A stretch of 13,381 bases of DNA from Hyphomicrobiales bacterium. Its GTDB lineage: Bacteria > Pseudomonadota > Alphaproteobacteria > Rhizobiales > Kaistiaceae. Below are positions 7,120 to 13,381 of this stretch, one piece after another. The notes beneath the pieces are model-generated. The model saw only the letters and a list, made by a program, of their open reading frames with translations, was not told the origin of the DNA and did no database searches. The position numbers and the translations under genes were made by a program. Where the stretch lies: contig JAFKJZ010000260.1 of NCBI GenBank assembly GCA_017305815.1, positions 1 through 13,381 on the forward strand. Direction: 5' to 3'. Each line of letters opens with the position of its first letter. Position 1 is the stretch's first letter.

Positions 7120-7839
7120 ATGTTCGTGCCGTTCCACGATCAGAATCCGCTCCGCTACATCCGCTTTCCCTGGGTGACGCGCGGCCTCGTCGTCCTCAAC
7201 TGCCTGGTCTTCCTGATCTACCAGCGCGCCGGCAATGCCGATGCCGAGGCGGCGTCCGTGATGGCGTTCGGGCTGATCCCGTCGACGCTCGCCGGCATTC
7301 ACATCCGGACGCCCGGCATCTACCACGCGCCGGAATACCTCACCTTCATCACCTCCTCCTTCCTGCATGGCGACATCTGGCATCTCGCCGGCAACATGCT
7401 GTTCCTCTGGGTCTTCGGCGACAATGTCGAGGACGCGATGGGGCACATCCGCTTCATCCTGTTCTATTTCCTCTGCGCGATCGGCGGCGGGCTGGCGCAT
7501 GTCATGGTCGAGCCCGGCTCGGATGTCGCGCTGATCGGCGCTTCCGGCTCGGTCGCCGGCGTCATCGCCGCCTACCTTCTCTTGCACCCCCGCGTGAAAA
7601 TCTGGGTGCTGCTGCTGTTCCGCATCCCGATCCGGCTCAGGACGGTCTGGGTGCTCGGCTTCTGGATCCTGCTGCAGCTGTATAATTTCGCCTTTGGCGC
7701 GCCAGGCGAGATCTCCTGGGCCGCCCATCTCGGCGGCCTGCTGATGGGCACCGTGCTGGTTCTCTTCTTCCGCCGGCCTGGCGTTCCTCTGCTGGCGCGG
7801 CAGGTCGACGAGGAAATGCCCGTCGACCCTGTGGTTTGA
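7120..7839 (+). CDS. Rhomboid family intramembrane serine protease
   Basis: Rhomboids cleave transmembrane proteins within the lipid bilayer. The 239-residue protein has S142 in GASGSVAG and H203 in AAHLGG as the catalytic pair. [10 protein letters not shown] (83-92) supplies the H88/N92 oxyanion-type residues. About six to seven hydrophobic helices are visible. The start is placed at ATG 7120-7122, because [21 protein letters not shown] is the typical beginning of this alphaproteobacterial group and AGGAA precedes it. The longer open frame from 7012 would overlap the adenosyltransferase gene and has no family sequence in the extra part. It is the third gene of the HIG1-pduO-rhomboid transcript. 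Its substrates are unknown. Confidence 0.9.
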   Translation: MFVPFHDQNPLRYIRFPWVTRGLVVLNCLVFLIYQRAGNADAEAASVMAFGLIPSTLAGIHIRTPGIYHAPEYLTFITSSFLHGDIWHLAGNMLFLWVFGDNVEDAMGHIRFILFYFLCAIGGGLAHVMVEPGSDVALIGASGSVAGVIAAYLLLHPRVKIWVLLLFRIPIRLRTVWVLGFWILLQLYNFAFGAPGEISWAAHLGGLLMGTVLVLFFRRPGVPLLARQVDEEMPVDPVV

Positions 7840-7864
7840 GCCCTTCCAGGGTACGTTCCTTACG

Positions 7865-7893
7865 TTGACTCGGGGAGAACCCGCCGGTACGGT
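7865..7893 (+). promoter_or_regulatory. Candidate promoter for etfBA
   Basis: TTGACT (7865-7870) and TACGGT (7888-7893) are spaced by 17 bases in the 104-base gap before etfB. The leader would be about 45 bases. AAAGGA at 7927-7932 is the probable ribosome site, eleven bases before the ATG, which is slightly far. Confidence 0.42.
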
Positions 7894-7943
7894 CCCGCCC
7901 CAAACGCTCCGCAAATTGCTGCGCCGAAAGGATAATCGCCGCG

Positions 7944-8536
7944 ATGAAGATCCTCGTGCCCGTCAAGCGGGTGGTCGATACCAACGTCAAGATCCGCGTG
8001 AAGGCGGACGGAACCGGCGTCGACCTCGCCAACGTGAAGATGTCGATGAATCCCTTCGACGAAATTGCCGTCGAAGAAGCGTTGCGGATCAAGGAAGCCG
8101 GCAAGGCGACGGAAGTCGTCGTCGTGTCGATCGGCTCGGACAAGTCGGCGGAAACGCTGCGTACCGGCCTCGCCATGGGCGCCGACCGCGCCATCCTGGT
8201 GAAGACCGACGCCGCCAGCGTCGAGCCGCTCGCCGTCGCCAAGCTGCTCAAGGCCGTGATCGCGGCGGAAGAGCCCAGCCTGGTCATCCTCGGCAAGCAG
8301 GCGATCGACGACGATTCGAACCAGACCGGCCAGATGCTGGCCGCCCTGCTCGGCTGGCCGCAGGCGACCTTCGCCTCGAAGGTCGTGCTCGGCGACGGTT
8401 CCGTCCGCCTTCACGCGACGCGAGCCCGCGCCTCACCGTTTTGAAGACGGTCGAGCCGACCGGCCGCACGGCCGGCGTCAAGCTCGGTTCGGTCGACGAA
8501 CTCGTCGCAAAGCTCAAGCAGGCGGGAGTGCTCTGA
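7944..8536 (+). pseudogene. etfB: Electron transfer flavoprotein beta subunit, internally deleted and frameshifted
   Basis: EtfB pairs with EtfA and holds AMP; the heterodimer carries electrons from acyl-CoA and other dehydrogenases to ETF-ubiquinone oxidoreductase. Residues 1 to about 154 are normal, from [12 protein letters not shown] through [20 protein letters not shown] (AMP-binding stretch) to VVLGDGSV. Then the frame gives a short nonsense tail and stops at 8442-8444. In another frame the family C-terminus resumes at about 8419 as [14 protein letters not shown] and ends AKLKQAGVL at 8534-8536. Intact EtfB has about 249 residues, whereas the two parts make only about 194. Some 55 codons are therefore absent, including the conserved TREVDGG signature and LRLNEPRY region. 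The adjoining etfA is intact and starts one base after the stop. A true deletion should abolish ETF function, so an assembly error is a serious alternative. Confidence 0.88.
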
Positions 8537-8537
8537 G

Positions 8538-9473
8538 ATGGCAACGCTGATCCTCGCGGAACATGACGACGCGCATCTGAACGAGGCGACCGCCAAGGCG
8601 CTGACCGCGGCGCTTGCGCTCGGCCAGCCGGTCGACGTCCTCGTCGCCGGCCACCAGGCCAAGGCGGCCGCCGATGCCGCCGCGCAGCTTTCCGGCGTGC
8701 GCACGGTGCTGCTCGCCGACGGCGAGAGCCTCGCCAATCGCCGGGCCGAACCGCTCGCCGACCTGGTCGTGTCGCTCGCCGACAAGTATGACGCGATCGT
8801 CGTCCCGGCGACCTCGACCGGCAAGAACGTCGCGCCGCGCGTCGCCGCCCTGCTCGACGTGATGCAGGTCTCCGAAATCTCGAAGGTCGTGGCTCCCGAT
8901 ACATTCGAACGTCCGATCTATGCCGGCAACGCCATCGAAACGGTGCAGTCGAGCGACAAGAAGCTGGTCGTCACCGTCCGCATCGCCGCCTTCCCGGCCG
9001 CAGCCCTCGGCGGAAGCGCGCCGATCGAAACGATCGCCGCGCCGGCCGACAAGGGCATCTCCAGCTTCGTCGGCGCGGATCTTTCCGTCTCCGACCGGCC
9101 GGAGCTCGCTTCCGCCAAGGTGATCGTCTCCGGCGGCCGAGCACTCGGCTCGGCGGAGAAGTTCCAGGAAGTGATCGCCCCGCTCGCCGACCAGCTCAAG
9201 GCGGCCATCGGCGCCTCTCGCGCCGCCGTCGACGCAGGCTACGCGCCGAACGACTGGCAGGTCGGCCAGACCGGCAAGGTCGTCGCGCCGGATCTCTACA
9301 TCGCCATCGGCATATCGGGCGCGATCCAGCATCTCGCCGGCATGAAGGATTCGAAGGTCATCGTCGCGATCAACAAAGATGGTGACGCGCCGATCTTCCA
9401 GGTCGCCGATTTCGGCCTGGTCGAGGATCTGTTCGAGGCGGTTCCGGCGCTGACGAAGGCCCTCGCGAACTAG
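8538..9473 (+). CDS. etfA: Electron transfer flavoprotein alpha subunit
   Basis: EtfA binds the redox-active FAD of the ETF heterodimer. The 311-residue protein is full length. Its FAD-binding C-terminal domain shows SGGRALGS from 198, SRAAVDAGY at 227-235, [20 protein letters not shown] from 242 and the signature ending in INKD at 278-281. The N-terminal domain begins [18 protein letters not shown] as in other alphaproteobacteria. The ATG lies one base after the etfB stop with GGCGGGAG as ribosome site, so translation is coupled to etfB. If etfB is truly broken, the protein lacks its partner and translation could fall through polarity. 3-Hydroxybutyryl-CoA dehydrogenase follows after 122 bases, in keeping with fatty-acid or hydroxybutyrate oxidation. 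Confidence 0.95.
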   Translation: MATLILAEHDDAHLNEATAKALTAALALGQPVDVLVAGHQAKAAADAAAQLSGVRTVLLADGESLANRRAEPLADLVVSLADKYDAIVVPATSTGKNVAPRVAALLDVMQVSEISKVVAPDTFERPIYAGNAIETVQSSDKKLVVTVRIAAFPAAALGGSAPIETIAAPADKGISSFVGADLSVSDRPELASAKVIVSGGRALGSAEKFQEVIAPLADQLKAAIGASRAAVDAGYAPNDWQVGQTGKVVAPDLYIAIGISGAIQHLAGMKDSKVIVAINKDGDAPIFQVADFGLVEDLFEAVPALTKALAN

Positions 9474-9510
9474 ACCTTTACCATCGCCGGTTGACATTCC
9501 TGCCGGCCGT

Positions 9511-9535
9511 GCTCGACTGACTCCGGTCAGCGAGC
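9511..9535 (+). terminator. Hairpin after etfA, possible weak terminator or leader structure
   Basis: GCTCG(a)CTGAC and GTCAGCGAGC pair into a ten-base stem with one bulged A and a TCCG loop. Five T residues follow, but only from 9548, twelve bases past the stem, so it does not have the classic intrinsic form. A perfect TTGACA (9491-9496) lies just upstream, although no good -10 follows at the right distance. The element could end the etf transcript or structure the leader of the downstream gene. Confidence 0.35.
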
Positions 9536-9578
9536 GCGGCCGAACCGTTTTTGAACGCCATTTCGATTTCTGGAAGAC

Positions 9579-9585
9579 AAAGGAG
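9579..9585 (+). promoter_or_regulatory. Ribosome binding site deciding the dehydrogenase start
   Basis: AAAGGAG lies ten bases before the ATG at 9596-9598. It favours this start over an in-frame ATG at 9551, which would add 15 residues unlike the family and place the ribosome site inside the gene. Confidence 0.65.
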
Positions 9586-9595
9586 CCCTTGGGGC

Positions 9596-10477
9596 ATGAG
9601 CACCGCGATTAAGGCGATCGGCGTCATCGGAGCCGGTCAGATGGGCAATGGTATCGCCCATGTGAGCGCGCTTGCCGGCTACGAGGTCTTCATCCACGAC
9701 GTCGCCGAGGAGCGCGTCCGCAAGGGTCTCGCGACCATCGACGGCAACCTCGCGCGCCAGGTCCATTCCGGCCGCATCACCGAGGAAGACCGCAAGGCGG
9801 CGCTTGCCCGCGTCAAGCCAGCCTTCGGCGTCGACGCGCTCGGCGAATGCGACCTCGTCATCGAGGCGGCAACCGAGGACGAGGCGACGAAGCGCAAGAT
9901 ATTCGCCGGCGTCTGCCCGGCGCTGAAGCCCGAGGCGATGCTCGCCACCAACACCTCGTCGATTTCGATCACCCGCCTCGCCTCGGCGAGCGACCGGCCC
10001 GAGCGCTTCATCGGCATCCATTTCATGAATCCCGTACCGGTGATGCAGCTCGTCGAGCTGATCCGCGGCATCGCCACCGGCGACGAGACCTTCGAGGCGG
10101 CCAAGGCCTATGTGCTGGCGCTTGGCAAGACCTCGACCGTCTCGGAGGATTTCCCGGGCTTCATCGTCAACCGCATCCTGCTGCCGATGATCAACGAGGC
10201 CATCTACGTGCTCTATGAGGGCGTCGGCACGGTGGACGCGATCGACACCGCCATGAAGCTCGGCGCCAACCATCCGATGGGGCCGCTGCAGCTCGCCGAT
10301 TTCATCGGCCTCGACACCTGCCTGTCGATCATGCAGGTGCTCTATGAGGGCCTGGCGGATTCGAAGTACCGCCCCTGCCCGCTGCTGGTGAAATATGTCG
10401 AGGCCGGCTGGCTCGGCCGCAAGACCAATCGCGGCTTCTACGACTATCGCGGCGAGCACCCCGTCCCGACCCGCTGA
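9596..10477 (+). CDS. hbdA: 3-Hydroxybutyryl-CoA dehydrogenase
   Basis: The enzyme oxidises (S)-3-hydroxybutyryl-CoA to acetoacetyl-CoA with NAD(P), or works in reverse, in beta-oxidation and butanoate/PHB-linked metabolism. The 293 residues form the stand-alone HBD type. The Rossmann motif GAGQMG is at 12-17 and D35 suits NAD binding. NTSS is at 119-122, H142 lies in [13 protein letters not shown] with E154, and N192 lies in [15 protein letters not shown]142, E154 and N192 fit the known catalytic set. The C-terminal dimer domain contains [16 protein letters not shown]. The gene ends before a REP-like hairpin with a T-run. Its place after etfBA fits shared use in acyl-CoA oxidation. The gene is intact. 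Confidence 0.94.
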   Translation: MSTAIKAIGVIGAGQMGNGIAHVSALAGYEVFIHDVAEERVRKGLATIDGNLARQVHSGRITEEDRKAALARVKPAFGVDALGECDLVIEAATEDEATKRKIFAGVCPALKPEAMLATNTSSISITRLASASDRPERFIGIHFMNPVPVMQLVELIRGIATGDETFEAAKAYVLALGKTSTVSEDFPGFIVNRILLPMINEAIYVLYEGVGTVDAIDTAMKLGANHPMGPLQLADFIGLDTCLSIMQVLYEGLADSKYRPCPLLVKYVEAGWLGRKTNRGFYDYRGEHPVPTR

Positions 10478-10526
10478 GGCCTGGCAGGCCACCGTCGTCG
10501 TCGACACGGCCATCTAGTCAAGCAAG

Positions 10527-10562
10527 CCCCTCACCCAACCCTCTCCCGCAAGCGGGCGAGGG
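10527..10562 (+). terminator. REP-like hairpin acting as a probable terminator (copy 1)
   Basis: The element reads CCCCTCACCCAA and then an 11-base stem of CCCTCTCCCGC against GCGGGCGAGGG with one mismatch and an AA loop. CTTTTTGG follows directly at 10563-10570, giving the hairpin plus T-run of an intrinsic terminator for the dehydrogenase gene. The CCCTCACCC/CCCTCTCCCGC form is a dispersed intergenic repeat type that I recall from many Hyphomicrobiales genomes. Copy 2 lies inverted 44 bases downstream. Confidence 0.6.
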
Positions 10563-10606
10563 CTTTTTGGCTTGCGGTCCTGTCGGAAGACTGGGCTTAA
10601 CGCGCC

Positions 10607-10642
10607 CCCTCTCCCGCCAGCGGGAGAGGGTCGGGGTGAGGG
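10607..10642 (-). repeat. REP-like element, inverted copy 2
   Basis: CCCTCTCCCGC-CA-GCGGGAGAGGG is a perfect 11-base inverted repeat (10607-10630), followed by TCGGGGTGAGGG. Read on the minus strand it matches copy 1 at 10527-10562 over about 36 bases with few differences. The two thus form an inverted pair separated by 44 bases, like a BIME. It also lies downstream of the minus-strand acetyltransferase gene and may limit read-through from that side, though no T-run follows. Confidence 0.6.
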
Positions 10643-10682
10643 TCCTTACGACCGACCAAGCCATGCCGCCAATCAGGTGGCC

Positions 10683-11315
10683 CTAGCGCAGTTGCGCAAT
10701 CCCGGCTCCAAGCCAGACCGTGCTTTCCGCGATCGGCGACAGGCGCTCCATACCCCGCGCCTCCCAGAATGCCAGCCCGCCAAGGTTGCCCGCGTTCACG
10801 CCGGCATGCACGCCGACTGCGCCCAGCAACGACATGCATTCCGCCCAGCGCTGCAGCAGCGCCGTGCCGGCACCTTGCCGCTGGATGCGCGGCAACAGGT
10901 TGACGTGAACATGCGACGGGAATGCCAGCGCCACGATGGCGGGCGTGCGGCGCGGCTGATGGATCTGGGCGATGCGGCGCTCATCCGCCGTCCAGCGCCC
11001 CTGAGTAGCCCGCGAAGGCGCAACATGTCTTGCCCGCAGCGCCGGCCACCAGTCGGCCTCCAGACGCGCCTCGAAGGCGACCGTATCGAGCGCGCCGACC
11101 ACATAGCCGGCGACGCCCTGCCGGTCCTCGACCACGAATGCCGTCGCCGGGCTGAGCACGGCATAGGGCGCTGAATAGATCGCACCCATCAGGGAACGAT
11201 CTTGGTAGAGTGACGAGGCATCCGAGCCGGAAGCGCCGGTGGCGAGAGAGATCGCGTAGAGCGCGTCGATATCGCGATGTTCGAGCGGACGAATATCGTA
11301 ACCGACCTCCGTCAT
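10683..11315 (-). CDS. GNAT family N-acetyltransferase
   Basis: GNAT enzymes move acetyl from acetyl-CoA to an amine. The 210-residue protein begins with IRPLEHRDIDALYAI, a usual GNAT opening. The acetyl-CoA loop is at about 143-152 (RIQRQGAGTA), followed by a helix and GVNAGNLGGLAFWEARGM near the C-terminus. The middle stretch with FEARLEADWWPALRAR and WTADERR is like a GNAT subgroup that I recall as widespread in proteobacteria and related to bacterial hyaluronidase/OGA-associated acetyltransferases. The substrate is unknown. ATG at 11313-11315 follows a GAGGG/AGGGGG patch. The gene lies 26 bases after the tlpA stop on the same strand and so is probably cotranscribed with it. Confidence 0.83.
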   Translation of the reverse strand: MTEVGYDIRPLEHRDIDALYAISLATGASGSDASSLYQDRSLMGAIYSAPYAVLSPATAFVVEDRQGVAGYVVGALDTVAFEARLEADWWPALRARHVAPSRATQGRWTADERRIAQIHQPRRTPAIVALAFPSHVHVNLLPRIQRQGAGTALLQRWAECMSLLGAVGVHAGVNAGNLGGLAFWEARGMERLSPIAESTVWLGAGIAQLR

Positions 11316-11341
11316 CCCTCACCCCCTCGCCGCCCCGCTGG

Positions 11342-12004
11342 TCAGATGCTCTTGCTGGCGGCGCCGATCAGCGCCTTGGCGTCTTCCGAATCCCATTCGG
11401 CGGGGCCGGACATCACGCCCAGTGCGCAGCCTTCCCTATCGATCAGCACCGTCGTCGGCAGGCCAACGGCCATACCCTTGCCCTTCAGCGCGGAAAAGAT
11501 GCCGGTAGTGGGATCGCCGTAGAAGGCGAGCGACTTGACGCCGATCTCCTCCAGGAACTTCTTCGGCTTGGCCGGGTCCTGCGTGTCGATCGAGACGGCG
11601 ACGACGGAGAAGTCCTTGCCATCATGGGCGGCGTCGAGGCGGTCGAGCGCCGGCATTTCCTGCCGGCACGGCGCGCACCAGGTCGCCCAGAGGTTCAGGA
11701 GCACGGCCTGACCCTTGAAATCGGCGATGCTCTTCTTGTCGCCATTGGCGGTCTGGAAGGAGAGTTCCGACAGTCGCGCCGGCTCGGTGGCGACGCGGAA
11801 GGCGGCGACCTCGCCCTTCGCAAGCGGCGCCAGCAGGCCGGCGGCCTCGACCGCGGGGCCGCAATCGACCCCGGCCATCGCAACAGCCCCGTTGCCTTTC
11901 CGGGTCTCGGTCACGTATACCGCGCCAACTCCGACTGCGATGCCTGCGATCGCGGCAAGGCCGATGATCGGCCAGCGTCGCGATTTACCGCGCGTCTCAT
12001 TCAT
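11342..12004 (-). CDS. tlpA: TlpA-like membrane-anchored thioredoxin
   Basis: TlpA-type proteins are anchored in the inner membrane with a periplasmic thioredoxin fold and keep thiols reduced during cytochrome oxidase or c-type cytochrome assembly. The 220 residues start with a basic stretch and one helix (about 12-31). The redox motif is WCAPC with C110 and C113, in [17 protein letters not shown], and the cis-proline is P183 in [10 protein letters not shown]. Two further cysteines, C48 and C193, have the same spacing to the active site as the structural disulfide I recall for Bradyrhizobium TlpA (Cys10-Cys155 with Cys72/75). ATG at 12002-12004 has GGAGG upstream. The gene is divergent from argH with only 35 bases between start codons. 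Confidence 0.9.
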   Translation of the reverse strand: MNETRGKSRRWPIIGLAAIAGIAVGVGAVYVTETRKGNGAVAMAGVDCGPAVEAAGLLAPLAKGEVAAFRVATEPARLSELSFQTANGDKKSIADFKGQAVLLNLWATWCAPCRQEMPALDRLDAAHDGKDFSVVAVSIDTQDPAKPKKFLEEIGVKSLAFYGDPTTGIFSALKGKGMAVGLPTTVLIDREGCALGVMSGPAEWDSEDAKALIGAASKSI

Positions 12005-12039
12005 TCCGTCCTGCCTCCAAGGCCTCCGAGAGAGGGTAC
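12005..12039. promoter_or_regulatory. Very short divergent tlpA/argH intergenic region
   Basis: Only 35 bases separate the start codons. They contain GGAGG for tlpA on the minus strand and AGAGAGGG for argH on the plus strand, which leaves no room for complete promoters. At least one promoter must lie inside the opposing gene. A weak candidate for argH is TTGCCT (11892-11897) and TATACC (11916-11921), spaced by 18 bases, within tlpA. Confidence 0.4.
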
Positions 12040-13381
12040 ATGAGCAATTCGATGTGGGGTGGCCGCTTCTCCGAAGGCCCGGCCGCCATCATGGAAGAGA
12101 TCAACGCGTCGATCGGTTTCGACCAGAAGCTCTACCGTCAGGACATTGCCGGCTCGAAGGCGCATGCCGCCATGCTCGCCCGCCAGGGGATCATCGCGGC
12201 GGACGATGCCGAAAAGATTGCGGCAGGTCTAGACGCCATCCTGCGCGAAATCGAAGCGGGCGAGTTCAAGTTTTCGCGCGCGCTCGAGGACATCCACCTC
12301 AACATCGAATCGCGCCTGAAGGAACTGATCGGCGACGCCGCCGGAAGGCTGCACACCGCCCGCTCGCGCAACGACCAGGTGGCGACCGATTTCAAGCTCT
12401 GGGTGCGCGACACGATCGACGCGATGGACGCGGCGCTGCGCGAGCTGCAGGTGGCGCTCGCCGACAAGGCCTTCGCCCATGCCGGCCAGGTGATGCCGGG
12501 CTTCACCCATCTGCAGAGCGCCCAGCCGGTGACTTTCGGCCACCATCTGCTCGCCTATGTCGAGATGATCGGCCGTGACCGCGGCCGCTTCCAGGACGCG
12601 CGCAGGCGCCTCAACGAGAACCCGCTCGGCGCCGCGGCGCTGGCCGGCACCTCGTTCCCGATCGACCGCTTCCAGACCGCCGCGTCGCTTGGCTTCGACC
12701 GGCCGACGGCGAACTCGCTCGACAGCGTCTCCGACCGCGACTTCGTCATCGAGGCGCTGGCGGCGGCGAGCCTCTGCGCCATCCACCTGTCGCGCTTCGC
12801 CGAGGAGATCGTCATCTGGTCGTCGGCACAGTTCCGCTTCATCAAGCTTTCCGACAAGTTCACCACTGGCTCGTCGATCATGCCGCAGAAGCGCAACCCG
12901 GACGCGGCCGAACTGGTGCGCGCCAAGACGGGCCGCATCATCGGCGCCCAGACCGCGCTGCAGATCGTCATGAAGGGTCTTCCGCTCGCCTATCAAAAGG
13001 ACATGCAGGAAGACAAGGAACAGGCCTTCGACGCCTTCGAGAGCCTGGAACTGGCGATCGCCGCCACCACCGGCATGGTGCTCGACATGGAGCCGGAAGC
13101 CGCCAACCTGAAGAAGGCGGCCGGCTCCGGCTTCGCCACCGCGACGGATCTGGCGGACTGGCTGTTGCTTGAGTTGAACATGCCGTTCCGCGACGCCCAC
13201 CACGTCACCGGCCGCATCGTGGCGATCGCTTCCGAGCGCGGCGTCGAGCTGACCAAGGTGACGCTGGACGAGATGCAGGCCGTGCATCCCGCCATCACCG
13301 ACGCGGTATATTCGGTGCTGACCGTCGACAAGTCGGTCAGGAGCCGCACCAGCTATGGCGGCACCTCGCCGAAGAACGTCC
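12040..13381 (+). CDS. argH: Argininosuccinate lyase (3' end outside window)
   Basis: ArgH cleaves argininosuccinate to arginine and fumarate, the last step of arginine synthesis, as a cytoplasmic homotetramer. The open frame begins [14 protein letters not shown] and runs 447 codons to the window edge; the family has about 460-470, so some 15-20 residues are missing only because the window ends. Substrate-binding blocks are [22 protein letters not shown] (105-113) and [10 protein letters not shown] with H157. The flexible catalytic loop is [11 protein letters not shown] (277-287) with the reactive serine S278 or S279. AGAGAGGG precedes the ATG. The sequence is intact as far as it can be read. 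It diverges from tlpA. Confidence 0.95.
   Translation, partial: MSNSMWGGRFSEGPAAIMEEINASIGFDQKLYRQDIAGSKAHAAMLARQGIIAADDAEKIAAGLDAILREIEAGEFKFSRALEDIHLNIESRLKELIGDAAGRLHTARSRNDQVATDFKLWVRDTIDAMDAALRELQVALADKAFAHAGQVMPGFTHLQSAQPVTFGHHLLAYVEMIGRDRGRFQDARRRLNENPLGAAALAGTSFPIDRFQTAASLGFDRPTANSLDSVSDRDFVIEALAAASLCAIHLSRFAEEIVIWSSAQFRFIKLSDKFTTGSSIMPQKRNPDAAELVRAKTGRIIGAQTALQIVMKGLPLAYQKDMQEDKEQAFDAFESLELAIAATTGMVLDMEPEAANLKKAAGSGFATATDLADWLLLELNMPFRDAHHVTGRIVAIASERGVELTKVTLDEMQAVHPAITDAVYSVLTVDKSVRSRTSYGGTSPKNV

Noticed and set aside
7944..8536. Programmed ribosomal frameshifting in etfB, the permease or the methyltransferase
   Set aside because: A ribosomal slip would restore the frame but not the missing conserved residues, and no slippery heptamer is evident at the switch points.
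9551..9595. Fifteen-residue upstream extension of the 3-hydroxybutyryl-CoA dehydrogenase
   Set aside because: AAAGGAG at 9579 lies inside it and points to the ATG at 9596, where the family sequence begins.
9527..10513. Minus-strand open frame of 328 codons opposite hbdA
   Set aside because: It is a shadow of the intact dehydrogenase gene with no recognisable domain or ribosome site.
12229..13287. Minus-strand open frame of 352 codons opposite argH
   Set aside because: argH is unmistakable on the plus strand through the same interval; the antisense frame has no family features.

Overview
This window looks like a core chromosomal segment of a high-GC alphaproteobacterium, most likely of the Hyphomicrobiales (Rhizobiales). 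That placement rests on protein resemblance remembered from those families and on gene order (HIG1 protein, PduO-type adenosyltransferase, rhomboid, etfBA, 3-hydroxybutyryl-CoA dehydrogenase, then divergent tlpA/argH). No search was run. There is no rRNA, tRNA, CRISPR array, insertion sequence, phage gene or conjugation gene, and no gene-free stretch reaches 300 bases. The longest gaps are 4609-4815 (two facing promoters) and 10478-10682 (an inverted pair of REP-like hairpins).

Layout: 1-84 is the tail of an unidentified gene, abutting dsbB (85-585). Converging on it is a minus-strand pair, an HNH endonuclease gene (1438-1995) followed by a SpoU/TrmH-type RNA methyltransferase (602-1407). Then come a minus-strand carboxylesterase (2109-2762), gluQ on the plus strand (2854-3708) and an AEC-family transporter gene on the minus strand (3716-4608). 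From 4816 the plus strand carries a short-chain dehydrogenase and tspO. A tight cluster follows: a HIG1-type small membrane protein, a PduO-type cobalamin adenosyltransferase and a rhomboid protease. Next are etfB, etfA and 3-hydroxybutyryl-CoA dehydrogenase. After the REP pair lie a GNAT acetyltransferase and tlpA (minus strand), and finally argH (plus strand), which runs off the window.

The most notable observation is that three otherwise ordinary genes are broken in the same manner. The RNA methyltransferase, the AEC transporter and etfB each lack an internal conserved block, and each changes reading frame at the point of loss. Estimated losses are about 16 bases, about 12 codons and about 55 codons. 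The rest of each gene is well conserved. The breaks are therefore either recent mutations or errors in the assembled sequence. Loss of etfB beside an intact etfA would be metabolically costly, which favours an error at least there.

Working together: DsbB and TlpA serve envelope thiol redox chemistry. ETF carries electrons from acyl-CoA dehydrogenases to the quinone pool, and 3-hydroxybutyryl-CoA dehydrogenase acts in beta-oxidation or butanoate/PHB metabolism. GluQ and the methyltransferase modify RNA. ArgH completes arginine synthesis. I found no convincing new multi-gene system.
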